DNA of 64,000 bases, taken from NCBI GenBank assembly GCA_013365325.1, contig JABVXV010000015.1:62001-126000 (forward strand). Direction: 5' to 3'. A model generated the notes under the pieces. That model was not told the DNA's origin, searched no databases, and saw only the letters and a program-made list of their open reading frames with translations. Every line of letters begins with the position of its first letter. Position 1 is the stretch's first letter. Source of the stretch: Dipetalonema caudispina (lineage: Eukaryota > Nematoda > Chromadorea > Rhabditida > Onchocercidae). The position numbers were made by a program, and so were the translations under genes. Positions 12,866 to 25,851 of this stretch are shown in pieces.

Positions 12866-15630
12866 AGTTCCTCTTGAAATAACTTCAAGATGTAATTTCG
12901 CAGTTCAGTTGCTCTACTCATTTAGATCTTTTTTTTCTTCATTTTCTTCATTTACCCGAAAAAAAAAAAGAAGTAATTTCTAACTAATAGTTGAACAAAA
13001 ATATAAAAATTATTTGTCATCTTATTGTCCCTTTTAGTATTTGAAACAATGATAAATTCGATGAAACTCAATTTTTTAATAGTAATAAATTTGTTTTGAC
13101 AGCAAAATAAATGAGGGAATAAATGCTGTTCTTTTGCCTAAGGCATTTTCTTTTCCCATTATTACCATATTATTATATTCAGAGAAGCCGGAACTAGTGA
13201 ATGATATGTAAAGGAGTCGAAAAACGAATATTTCTAGCATATCGATAAATGTAAATTTATGAATAAATAATATTATTTGTTACTTCCGTCACCGTTCATA
13301 CCTACATCACACATACAATTACCATAACCATAAACTTATCGTCTATTATGTTAATTTAATTGATCATATTTTTCTCCATATTACACGCAAAACACGTTTT
13401 TTCGATACTTTGAATGGTAAAAAAAAAAAAATATGTATACGCTAAATGTGCGCAAATGCGCAAATATTCAAACATTTTGCAATCCTTCAGTCAATCTTCT
13501 TGCATTAATTGCTATGAATGATACTTGCAAAATTTCTCATTCATATTTTTTTTGGCGTTTCCATTCAAACTTCGCCATTTCTTTCATAATATTTCATAAA
13601 GTACTCTTTATCTAATCATTTAAATTATAATATCTTTTGATATTTTTAAGATAATAACTAGTACTTCTGCAATCAATTCCAATTCTTAAACTAAACCGAT
13701 ATGTGTAAAATTTTCACTGATTGTCACATACATATATAAATGTAACTTTAACATACTTATCCATTGAATAAAAGAGTGCTAAAGTTTTAAATTGTTGAGT
13801 TATCATTTTAAAAAAAAAAAAAGCTATTCTTTGTTTGTCATTATAGCTCACTTAGAATTTACTTAAATCTGTGAAGTTTCTAAACAAATTTTTGCATTTC
13901 TCAAAATTAAATCCTAATTTGTGAGAAGACAAACATTCACACTGATATTCCAATATAATTTCACTTAGCTGTTCATGATAATTACATCCATTTTCATTTC
14001 ACTTCGTAACTCTTAACTCAATTTTTAGTTGTTTTATTTCTACTAACCAATATTCAATACAGCACTCATATCACTTGTAATATTGATTACTTGTATTTAA
14101 AATATCATGATATCATAAAATATTGCAATAAAATTATGCAAAAGTTTAGATTATTTATGAATTATTTCTCATCAATTCATTTTAAAAATGATATATTGAA
14201 GTGTTAATTTTTACAAATCATCAGGGACTTTGATTATTCGTTGCTGTGAAGCCAATGAGAATTTTAGATATGCTAAAATATTAGTAAACTTTCTTTGTAG
14301 CACTTCCTACTACGCACTTCAAGCTTTCTAATTCAGCCTCAAATAGTGAAATTGTCAATAACATTTGCTTTGTTTTTCTCTTACTAAGTTCTTTTTTTCT
14401 TTCTAACATTTCTTTCCTTTTCATACTTATTTTTTTACAGGCTTGAAATTTTTGCACCCCTTATTTAGTAATAGAAAATCATTTACAAATTTTATATCTT
14501 TACTAATTAGCTCTTCTGCTTCTTCAAGAGCGGCTCATTAAAAGATATCTAAGCTCAAACTATCAAATCATATCCAGAAAGAAAGCTCTATGTTGTAGGA
14601 AGAAACATTTCTGATCCATTTGGTTGTAGTTTCATTAGCTTTTAGAAAACTATATGATCAATAATTGTCAAAATAATATTTCACCTGGAAAGGCTTTATA
14701 GAAGATCTATTTTTGCTTCTCTTCCTTTTCTTTCTTCTACTTTTTGAAATTAAGATAGAAATGATCATTTCATATGAGTAATTCTCATTCAATTTTAATT
14801 GAATTAATTAAAGACAGACTATTCTCAGTGGTTTGTTTGAGAAGAAAGTTTGATAAATATCGTGCAAAGTTGCATTGCTGTATTGCTTCAATTTTATTGT
14901 TTTATTGTATCAACATATTGTTTAAATCATTTCAAACAATTCTTTCAGAATTAATTCGATAAAATTGAATGAAAATTCCTCACATGTTATCATCGCTACA
15001 AAATCATCATTGTGGGTTAATTTTAAAAAATATTAGAAGAAAGAGTGAATGTGAGAAATTTCTTCTGCACTACATGTCTGCAAAATTTTTTGCATACGAT
15101 GTTGTTTTCAACAAATGATTAGATGATTTTCCGAAGACTAATAGAACCAAATTAATTTTGTTGAAAGAAAAAAATTAAGAACAACTCTTTCTATAATTTA
15201 GACTATATTCTAAAGAAACGGATCGGGGACTGACAGTACCGTCATCTCATTTCCATTTCTCGGAAAAATTTTTTGAGACGTTTAGGACAGAAAACAATCA
15301 TACCATTGCTACATCAATTAGCAATTTATAATTCATAACAAGAAATGAAAAATGAAATATAATTTTTTCTGTGGAACTCTTTGCGCTCAATTGCATTTCA
15401 TTGTTTTTTTACCCATAACAAATGTTTACTAATTAAAAATATTTCAATGATTAGTTTGTGGATCATGACGTTTTGTCAACCCTTCAGACAAATTGAATAT
15501 CGTTATAATTAATCATTCTGTATAATGTATTATGGAACCTTCCCAATTTCAGGTTCCTTGAGGACAACTGATTCCGATTTCTACATCTTTAATCAAATTC
15601 GAATTTCTTCCCAATTTCACATAACTATCA

Positions 15631-15661
<31 letters not shown>

Positions 15662-16067
15662 CTGACAAACATTTTCGGTATTTCCTGTTAGTGAGTTAAT
15701 TAATTATTCCATTACCGTTTGAATAATTTGCTAATTGCAATTGCAATTTATTGGCAGTGATGAGAGAAGGATAACAAATGCTGTACCAAGATGGCTGTAG
15801 TACACTAGCAATTCTTAATTTATTCCCGGGAAAATCGATAATTCATGCTATTTTCTAAAATTTCTGTCACTGTTATAGTAGCAAACGAAAAACATGGAAT
15901 TGAAATTATAAATTATTCCGGAAGATATATTGAAACTGCTTGCAGATCATATTACTATTGATATATTTCTACTTCACAAAGTAATCAACTGCTAAAACAA
16001 TTCTGGAAAATTTTAACAAAATCATTTCGGTTAAATATCCCCGGATTTATTTTAACAGCAGACGTTA

Positions 16068-16119
16068 AAATAATAATAATAAATAGTAATAATTAATAGT
16101 AATAATAATAATAATAGTA

Positions 16120-16151
<32 letters not shown>

Positions 16152-16152
16152 A
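16068..16152 (+). repeat. compound (AAT)n / (GAT)n microsatellite
   Basis: Interrupted AAT/TAG triplets pass into an uninterrupted TGA/GAT run from about 16120 to 16152. It is a trinucleotide microsatellite in non-coding sequence and a likely length-polymorphic marker. Confidence 0.85.
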
Positions 16153-18052
16153 ATCAAAGCTTATGATGTACTATTATTGCTGCTATTGTTAGTACTGAAT
16201 AAGGACAAAAGTTGGGAGGAGTAGTAGCGGCGATGTTAAATTTTGAAGCAGATGTATTCCCGAAGTGAGTTTGAAACCTCTTCAACATTCAGAGGATTAC
16301 AACCGCATTATCATAAAGGTATAGCATATGGAAATTAGTTTGCTTCAAGACATATTTAAATTATTTTTCAAATTTTCAAATTTTTTCTCATTGATTGTTT
16401 TTTAAATTGTCATCCTTTAAAACATTTCACAATTTTTTTTTCCTCCAACTTAGCTTTCAGTCTATTTTTTTTTTCCCGAACTTTTCTTTAGCTTATTCTA
16501 AACCTGCTGCTCACATATCTTTTCAAAATTAGTTGCATCCATCTTTCTCAGAAGGCTGAGAACATTCGTGTTTATTGAAGAGCACACATTACCCATATGA
16601 GATAAAAGAGATACGGTATGATTTTCATCAAGCTTAATTGCTCATCTTTATTTTTAGGTGAATAGATTTAAATACTTTGAAGTAGCATAGCTTATATTAA
16701 TGATTTTTTCAAAACACCATTTTCCTGAATGTATTTCATTAGAAATGAAAAATTCAATAAAAGGATGATATGAATAAAGGACTGCATGATGTTTGACGTT
16801 TCCATGCCATTTTATTTATTTATTTTTTTTTTTCGCTAATTATTCTTGGAAAATTCAACCGCTCAGATATTGAATGCATTAAAATTAAGAAATTTATGCG
16901 AACATTTACTAAATCGAATTTATAACTTGCGACATTTCTCTTATGATTTAAAAAATATTATAGTGCAAAGTCTCATTGCACATAAATTCATCAACCCTTA
17001 ACAAATACAATTAAAAAAAAAAAAAGATATTTGAAATCGCATTGCATTAGTCGTTCTTACAGCTTTAATGGTTGAGAAAAGATTGATCATATGAGGAAAT
17101 TCCGACGGATAATAGCGCACTGATACGAGATGTCTCAGTTCCTCAATTCGTTCCTATATGTCTCGTATTTTATTGTTACTAGAACTATCGAATATATGAA
17201 AATTAGTCTAATTAGTACAAAGTATCCCATTTGTGCTTAATTTATCAAAAATATCTCAATTTCATCAATGACATTACAAGTTTCTTTCAAATGTTATTAT
17301 CATCAATAGTTTATCAACATCTTGAAATTCATATGGTATCCAATATTTTCGATCATACATCAAAAGATGATTGATATAAGTACGCTAGCTAACCAATTTG
17401 TTATTTTTGAAACAAAGCAATTGATTAAAGAAATGTAGTTCGGAAATTACAATGCAAGAAATGTTAAGCTTGCTTATATGTCAGTTGCATGTCGATCACT
17501 TATCATCTAACATAACTTCTTTAGAGAAAAATGATTCACCATGTTATGCTAATGTTTAATTGCTTGTTTCTATTCGGAATAATACTACTAATCTCACTCA
17601 TTCATATTCATTTATTTAATCATATATTTTATTAATATTTTAAATTAAAACTACCCTTAGAGGGCATGCTAACTTTTCAAATCATTTAAATATGTCGTGT
17701 TGAATAGCAATACGTATGCTCCACCAAATAAATGTATTTCCTCTTCTTGCAAAATAATTTTTTTCAATAAGTTAGTATGAATTTTTTACTTATTAATTTA
17801 AATTTTTTCCTCTTCTTGTTCTTCTTCTTCTTAAAGAGTAAATTAATAAAAATAATCATACAGACAGTTGATCTTTCTTTTTTTTTTTTTTTTTTTATGT
17901 AACATAGCTATGAAATAAATGTAGAATTCTTTTATCCAATACTTTATAATTTATTAAAACAATTTTAAATTTCGACAAGTTAGTGAAAGTTTGTTGGTAA
18001 CAGTGCTTTTATATTATAGTTTAATCTTTTTAATTACACTTTCCTATTTCTT

Positions 18053-18053
<1 letters not shown>

Positions 18054-18088
<35 letters not shown>

Positions 18089-18108
18089 AAAAAAGGAAAA
18101 AAAAAGAA
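18054..18108 (+). repeat. 33-nt poly(A) run with A/G-rich continuation
   Basis: A pure A run at 18054-18086 continues as a purine-only stretch of A with isolated G to about 18108. It is one of the longest homopolymers in the window and lies about 700 nt upstream of the innexin start. Confidence 0.9.
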
Positions 18109-18792
18109 ATAACTTTTTCTTTTTAATGATTACTTTAATATTTCTTTGCTCATTTTCTCTTTAGTAAGCGATGGCATTTGGTGACATGCAATAATATCTC
18201 ACATTTTAGCTAAAAGTACTAACATATTCGAAATTATATTTACCCTTAGCAAAGGACAAATAGTCAACTAAATGATTACTTATGAAAGTTATAAAATGGT
18301 GAATATGTTGTAATTTAACAAATAGAGTGAATACTAACTAATTTTGTTTCCAAATTTTGGTTAAATTTTAGTCCAAATTATCACAAAACTCTTAATTTCA
18401 TTTCATATCCAAGTTTTAATTCACGATTGAATAAATAAGCATCTGATTAGGCAGGTGAATTTTGATGTCATTTAAGAACTTCTAGAAATCAATATTTTAT
18501 GCGACACAATTAATATTCTTGAATTTCTTCATCATTTAAATAAATGTATTACTGAGTGAATAAATTAACATGAACAAGAATAAATGATAGAAAAGTACAA
18601 ACAAAGTGATCTCCTAAAGGATGAGTTTAAGTTATTTAGAGCAGTCAAAATTGTATCTAATTAATAAGTAATGAAAAAAGATTTTATGAAATCACAAATC
18701 TAATAGTTACTAAAATTTTTAATCTTTATTTAGGACGTGAGCGAAGCTCAAGAACAGGCTATCATCCTGCAGCATTATTAGAGGTGGGCGCA

Positions 18793-21700
18793 ATGATGTT
18801 GCAGAATATGTTCAGCGCCCTATCCTTCCTGCATTATCGCAAAGATGACGATTTCGTTGATCGCTTATCTTACTTTTATACTCCATCATTCCTGATCATG
18901 ATGGCAATCTTAGTTAGTTTCAAACAAGTAAGACATTTCCTCACCTATTGATATATTTATGTCCAAATACCTTATTTCATTAGAGTATGGTTCAGGTTAT
19001 AAGAAAATAATCAATTCAATTTTGAAAAAAGCAATTGAGCTAATCAATAGAGATCAACATAATATCAATGAGAGATCTTTAATGGATACGCTTGTCAAGC
19101 AACATTTTTCTGATAACATTAAGATCCCTGTTGTACGGATAGTTTTAATGAACATAAAATTGAATAGAATTAAAAATTGTTTATTTAATTAGTTCCATAT
19201 CACATAATTATGCAAAGATTAAAAATTGTTAAAATACCATTTATTGGGTTTTCTTTTTTTTTTCTCTTTTTTTTCCGTTCTTTTGCATATTTTACTGTGA
19301 AGCATTGGAAGATATTGCAGTTTGGTGGTCGACCGCTAGAATGTTGGGTACCCGCACAATTCACAAGCTCATGGGAGGCTTATACAGAAATGTATTGCTG
19401 GGCTCAAAATACCTATTGGGTACCTATCGAACAGGTAAAGTGTTTATTCACATTCATAACTAGGAATTATTAAATAATAGGAGAAAGTTTTCACTATCGG
19501 ATGCTCACTCCATTGTGCTAATTAAATTTGAAATTAGATATTAAAAATGAAATGAAATCTAACCTCTAACCTCATTCATTGACGATACTGTTGAAGACAT
19601 TTCCTTACAAAGAAATTGCTCAAAAATGATATCAAATATTTGTTTACGATTAAGCTAAATTATTTATATCCTCTAGGATATCCCAATGGATATAGCAGAG
19701 CGGGAATATCGGCAAATATCATATTATCAATGGGTGCCATTTTTTCTTCTTATTCAAGCCTTTCTCTATTACATTCCATGCCTCGTTTGGCGTCTAATGA
19801 GCGACAAGTCTGGTAATTTCATCAATATCTTCATTCTTCTCATGCAGTTACGATTTTAAAAATACTTGCAATATGCTTTTAGCTTGCTGGCAACTTAACA
19901 GAAGCATGGAAATTTGAAATTCAATTAGAAAATTTTCGAAGTGTTGAATTTGATTTGTTCAACTTCAACATTTTCATTATAAATGGTCAAATGAGAAAAT
20001 AGGTAACTGAGATATGATAGTTATTTGCCTTTTACTTTGTTTTATGTTTTTGAATAATGCCTTCAGAGATAGTTTTTTTTTTTTTTTTTTATCGATAAGT
20101 TTTAACTTTCATCCATCATTCCTGTTTCCTGGAAAAAGATAGGATGGGATACTGAAAGTATATAATTAGGGTCATAGGTTACTATTAAATTTACCTGAAA
20201 TGTAGGTATTCGATTGAATGATATTGTTCAATTGGCAACAGAAAAAGAAAATATCGAACCAGATTATAGAACACGAACCATTGAATCTCTTGCGCGTCAT
20301 ATCGAATCTGCTCTCAGGTAGAGCTAATTGATCATTACAAATCATTTTCTATCACATTACTTTATTAATTTTTTGGCTTTACCTGGACTAATTAATTGTA
20401 GTACGAATCATTAAATTATATATATCTAATTTTGAATAACTTCGATTTTGATTGAATCAGTTATTATTTTTAATTTAAATGTTTTTCCATCTTTTTTTTT
20501 TTGTTAATTCATACAATCTACCTGATCTTTGGTACCATTCTTTCTTTACTTCCATTTTATTTAATTGCATTATACTGTGCAATTTAAATTGCTATTTTTG
20601 AAGTTATTTTATATTTTAGGTACCAGCATGCAGCCACCTCACGAACTCAATATACATTACATAGAGTGTTAAAATGTCTAAATATGCGTTATTATGAAAG
20701 TTATGTAACAGGCCTTTATTTGGTAAGGTATTCTTAAAATATTTCCCTTATTTGCTTTTATTTCCTTTAATATGCTATTATATTGCTTTATTAGCTATTT
20801 ATAATTATGGCTATATATTTTTTGGAAATTATTTTACAAAATTTAAGCTTAAGCTATCATTTATAATTATTCATTTTGTTCTTTTTTCAGGCTATGAAAG
20901 TAATGTATGTAAGCAATATATTAACAAATTTGATATTAGTGAATAAATTTTTGGAGACCGACGAATATTCTATTTACGGTCTCGGGGTATTACGTGATCT
21001 CTTATTTGGTAGGTCTTGGATGGAATCTGGTAATTTTCCACGTGTTACTTTGGTCAGTTTTTTTTTTTTTTAATCTAATTTATTGTTTAATGAATGAAAT
21101 TTATGAGATTCCTTTGATCGAAATAGCCAGAAGAGTTAAATACAATCAAATAAAAATGCTCAGATTATTCTCTTCTTTTCTGCTCTTTAATATTTCTATG
21201 AAATTTAGAAAAATTTCATTTTATTTTATGCTTATTTATATTTGTTTCCTTAACAAAATTGGTGATAATGATATGCAAAATAAAGAGATAAATAAAATTG
21301 TTTCATTTAGACATAATTATCCATGCATAAATTTTAACTTTTGTTAGAAATATTTCGGAAAGTTAATTTAGTAATTGATTTCAGTGTGATTTTGAAGTAC
21401 GTGTTCTTGGCAATAATCAGCGGCATTCCGTCCAGGTATTTATGTAATTTTTATTTTTACATTCCTAATGAATTATTTGAGAATTTTATTGGAATTAGTG
21501 ATACTTTCATTTATGTTCGATATTTCCATTAAAATATCTTAATAATAAGATAACTCTGTCAATGAGATATTGAGTAACACTAATTAGTTGATTTTTACAT
21601 CTTGAATTGTTGGTTGGAATAAAATTTATGGACATTAGTGATTTTAATAGAATTTATTAGAATGAGAATGTATGAAGATAGAAAAGATTTTTAAAAATAT

Positions 21701-24423
21701 GAAAAAGTAGGAAAAATGAGAGGATAGAATAGAAGAAAGATATGAAATAATAAAACAATATTGGCTATTAGTTTTTATGAGGAATAATGCCAAATTATAT
21801 CATCAAAAATGACAGTATTTTTTTTGGTTGTACTAAAAATGAAATTTAATTTTGAAATTGGAAGTAGATAGAAGTGAAATAAAATTGATTAAGATAAAAC
21901 GAATGAATGGAATAAATTTTAAATTGAATAGGATAGAATGCAAGAGAATTTGCATTGAGGATAATTGAGATATGATATTTGAGTAATGAAGTAATTGAGT
22001 AATGAAGATGTTTGTAGTGTGTCCTTGTTATAAATATATTCAACGAGAAAATATTTATTTTAATTTGGTTATGGTTTTCCATGTTATTTGTTGCTGCCAC
22101 ATTGGATGCTATCTACTGGTTCAGCATTTCTTTGTTTCATAGGTAAATTTACTTATATGATTTTTCTATAAAATAAATTTAGAAATTAATTTGGAAAGAA
22201 TAAATGAATAAATTTCATATTAGAAAAAATCTTTGTTTCCTTTTAAAATTTATTCCATTTAATTTAGTTTGTTCTAGTCTTCAAGAACCTAATATTAATT
22301 CAGTTAGTATTTTTTATCAGACTGAGGATTGGCTTATGTTAGAGCTTGGGTTAATGTTTAAGCATAGGCCAAATTTATCCTTGGATTATTTCATTGTTGT
22401 GTTACGACGAAGGATAAATTCAAATTAAGCTCTGCTATTCATATATTATTTTTCTACGATAAAAGTTCTTACCTATTCAGTGTTTTACTATTAATATGTA
22501 TTATATTTAGCTATTAAGCAGAGATGAAGAAGAAATAAGATGGTGGATTTATTGCATAATATTTCATAGATTATTTATCACTTATGCTTTTTGCTTAACT
22601 TATGAATTCTAGCTTTTAATTTTTGCGTAGTGTTAAAAATAACCTCAAAATTAATAAGAGTATTGCTTTTTTGGAAGATGTTCTTCATTTAAATATATTT
22701 GCTTTATAGGGATCGTTTTCGTTTTGTTTTGCGTCATCTAGAATTGACAACTGATCTTGATCGACCCGAATTATTTCGAAAGGAAAAGCGAAAGCAAGTA
22801 GAGCATTTTCTGAAGACGTACCTCAAAGTAACTTTATTTTAGTTTTCTTTTTTTTTTTTCCTTAACTTTTTTTCAGCTCTTGTTCTTGATATCCCTTACA
22901 TATATGATAGTATCATAACTGCAGGTAGATGGCGTATTAGTATTACGAATGATAGCACTTCATGCGGGTGTAATGTTTTGCACTGAAATTACGGATGCAC
23001 TCTGGAAACGTTACCTGTCACAGCATCCAGAAAATCTGATTGATGAAGATTCTTCACTTATCAATTTTGCTCGGTATGTTCTGTTTAGTTTGAAGAATTT
23101 CCTGAACCGTCCAGAGAATTTGCATTTATGAGCGAAAGCATTCTGATGAAATTTGAGCCACGTACTCAATTTTCTGCAATCTCTACTGTGTGCTTAAAAT
23201 CAAACAATCTAACTGATCCGATATTCCTGATTGATTACTTTGGTTGCTTTTCTTCCAATCTTAATTGATAGAAAGAATTCCGTCGTAATTTAAAAGTAAG
23301 TATATTGTGATGTTGTTTGAGATTTTGTCATATTATTGGCATTTAATTCGAAATTAAACTTAACATAGTAGAAAAGATGTCTGTCATTTATTCATGAATG
23401 CAATATTCCTGTTTTCGATTACTTCCTTTCAAGTTAATGCTAATGAAGTTGCTTATCGTTAGGTTTACTCAATTACAAGCTCATTTAATTTCATTTACAA
23501 ACTATCTCTATGAGCTGCACTTGTCTCAGAACGAATTTACTTGAACTGAACTGACTATCGAAGAGTGCTATTTCAAATAATATTGGCTTATATTTATATT
23601 ATAGTGTTTCTTATTTTCTATTTTGAGTAGATCGTATAAAATGTCAATGGCATGCTTTTAGTATTTCAGAACTCAATCGATCCGCCGGAAACGGCAAAAT
23701 GATGATAATGGCGATAAACAGAAAAGATATCAACACTTATTTGCTCATCAGCGGTTTTCCAAATTATTTCCACATCGAACACAGGCATCTCTTCGGTCAA
23801 ATATTCTTTTTTTCTTTTTATTTTTAGGAGGTTTACATTGATCAGAGATTTTTTATTTCTAATCAATTCGTAACAAATATCGTTAAGCTTAAAATTGAAG
23901 AATTGTGTGGTAAAAATGAAGCATCCAAGTATTTTAAATCCTGCTGAATTCAAAAACATTTCTTTTTAATCGATCTCGGATCTTTATCCTACATTCCTTT
24001 CCCTATTTGATGAAAATTGTTTTACTTGATTGTTGATGGAACATATTGATCAGGCTTTTTACTCTGGGCCACTCTTTGTTATATCTTAACTATCCATTCT
24101 ATTGCATTTAAATTAACTTTAAGCCAAAGTTCAAATACAGCCTAGTATATACAGTAATCGGAAGTGAATGAGTAACTTTTGACGGTATGCACTGGGAGTT
24201 TTACAAGTAATATTAAAGCTGAAATATTTACTATAGTCTTAATCGTGGTCAAGACCGGCCGTTTGACACAGATCGTCAAAAGCCGCAGATACAAATTCGA
24301 CTTCCAAAGCAAACACCAATGAGAATACAAATGTCACCAGGATCACGGATCACAAAAGATGTGGATGAGGACGAAGACGAAAACTTACAATGCAATGAAT
24401 CGTCATCACCTCTTATCCTATGA
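18793..24423 (+). CDS. innexin (gap-junction channel subunit)
   Basis: Eleven exons with continuous phase: 18793-18927, 19321-19434, 19677-19812, 20206-20317, 20620-20722, 20891-21052, 21385-21435, 22018-22142, 22710-22827, 22925-23073 and 24237-24423. They give 463 residues, typical for innexins. Hallmarks are the N-terminal [13 protein letters not shown] before TM1, the first extracellular loop with CWVPAQF and [11 protein letters not shown] (Cys 53 and 71), the signature YYQWVPFF in TM2 (residues 99-106), [33 protein letters not shown] (Cys 255), [14 protein letters not shown] (Cys 272) and the TM4 region ending WFSIS. The cytoplasmic tail is polar with an acidic DVDEDEDEN near the end. 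Innexins form hexameric electrical and chemical junction channels in invertebrates. The start [10 protein letters not shown] matches the usual short N-terminus; the frame is open further upstream to a possible acceptor near 18734. A 126-nt in-phase exon candidate (23670-23795) would extend the product to 505 residues. I cannot assign a specific inx number. Confidence 0.95.
23670..23795 (+). other. candidate cassette exon in the innexin C-terminal tail
   Basis: A good acceptor (gtatttcag) and a GTCAAA donor flank 126 nt that is open in exactly the phase of the neighbouring junction (one base completes the split codon CG|N and two are left over), so it can be included or skipped without frameshift. 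It encodes a very basic stretch ([20 protein letters not shown]). It lies between the last conserved innexin exon and the terminal exon, where innexin tails vary most. Confidence 0.5.
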
Positions 24424-25851
24424 ATGATTAGATTGTAACAGATGATAAAGTGCCAACTGTTTTATATTGTATGCACATAAATGACCCATTTGTTGCAAAG
24501 TTGCAAGTCAACTGAGAGAATCACTGCATGTAAAAAATGTCAGTGATCATTCTCACCTTTATTCTGGATCTGATAAGCCAATTCCCGATAATTGTGCGTA
24601 GTGGTAATGTTGTTTGTAATTCAAGAACTCCATCTATAAAAAACCGATGACTGGGTTTTTTGTCTTCTGCTGGCTTTATATATCGCCTGTAAGATTCAGC
24701 GATATTTTAATGATTCTGATGCTTTTTGGATGAAAAGATGAAATGGAGTTAAAGTATTCACTGCCGTCTTTGTAAGTTTTCTTGAATAAAGTATCAAGAT
24801 CAAAAGTAAATGAAGAGGGGTTAACAGTATCACTATCTCGATCAAACCAAAAGCTACGTCTTAACGGTCACTAGTGAAGAAGCCTTTTCGCAATCTTTCA
24901 CCCAAATTTGACCTAGTCCTTGAAGTAAAAATTTCAAGTGAGACATTTTATTCATTTCGAAATATCCAGACAAAACTTAAACAGAATAAATAGTTATAGA
25001 AACTACTACAGGACGAATTAAAAACAAAGTCATGCGAAAACCCGACCATCCACAGCAGACATAAGTTGATATGTTTCCCAGGCGCTCATAAATAATTCCC
25101 TGATCGCTTATTATCATATTAGCTTTAAGCCCAGGTCATTTTAGGCATGGACGGCAGTGCATTGTATATACGAAATAGATGTTCAAGCTCCCAATATATC
25201 AATGCCATACTGAGGCCAATATTGTTCTAATATGACAATAAAACTTTAAGAGACAAATGCAATAAAGAAATCAAAAGGATTGATTCCACATGATTATCTA
25301 TCTGTTAATGAGTAATCGGCATTCTGTGCATTTTAAATTATAGCAGTAATGACGCAATGTGCACCAATATCATATGAGTGAAAGTCTTCTGATGCTACAT
25401 CAATAAAATTTCAAAAAGGGTTGTCTGAATAGCTAGTTACTTTCAATCATATTTGAATCAATATGACGCGCCGGAAGCACAAAATAGTGACGGTATAGAC
25501 ATACGACAAGATTTGAAGGTTCCCGATGATGAAAGAAGATGCAATTTGATATAATCTTCCATATAGACCAACCATTTTAAAATCAAATTTAAATATGATC
25601 ACAATCTATAGAAAACAATAAAATATACCATTCCCTTCCACCATGAACAATAATGCAAAGTTGTGGTACTATGTGGCAAAAAGAAAACTTTAGACATAAC
25701 TTCCTCATGACTTTTCAAAAGTTAAGAGAAAAAGTCGCAATTATAAATGAACTAAACTGATTTACTGGACTTCCCACAACAATGTACAATCGTTTAAAGT
25801 CAGAATAATGATGCAAAATATGTTCAGCGTGGGCTCGCAATTTATATCAAT
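24424..25851. other. 3' UTRs of convergent genes
   Basis: About 1.4 kb lies between the stops of the innexin (+) and the SUT-2-type gene (-). It is less homopolymer-rich than other spacers. No further coding exon is supportable. Confidence 0.6.
24785..24790 (+). terminator. poly(A) signal AATAAA for the innexin gene
   Basis: A canonical AATAAA lies 362 nt after the innexin stop codon on the same strand, the first such hexamer downstream that I noted. Confidence 0.5.

Larger units (their letters stand above)
5428..18792. other. 13-kb gene-poor region
   Basis: No open frame here combines useful length, non-repetitive composition and splice signals. The listed small frames are AT-biased or repeat-encoded (for example 12741-12983, a GTW-type repeat). 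What is visible is very AT-rich sequence with many poly(A)/poly(T) runs, an (AT)n run near 12300-12316, trinucleotide repeats near 12741-12865 and 16068-16152, and mixed A/G tracts at 15630-15661 and 18054-18108. The 3' part must contain the innexin promoter. An ordinary intergenic or regulatory spacer is the simplest reading. Confidence 0.55.

Noticed and set aside
12741..12983. Hydrophobic 80-residue protein
   Set aside because: Encoded by a degenerate trinucleotide repeat ending in an A run; no splice signals.
20994..21347. 117-codon frame on the plus strand
   Set aside because: It overlaps an innexin exon in the wrong frame and continues into the following intron.
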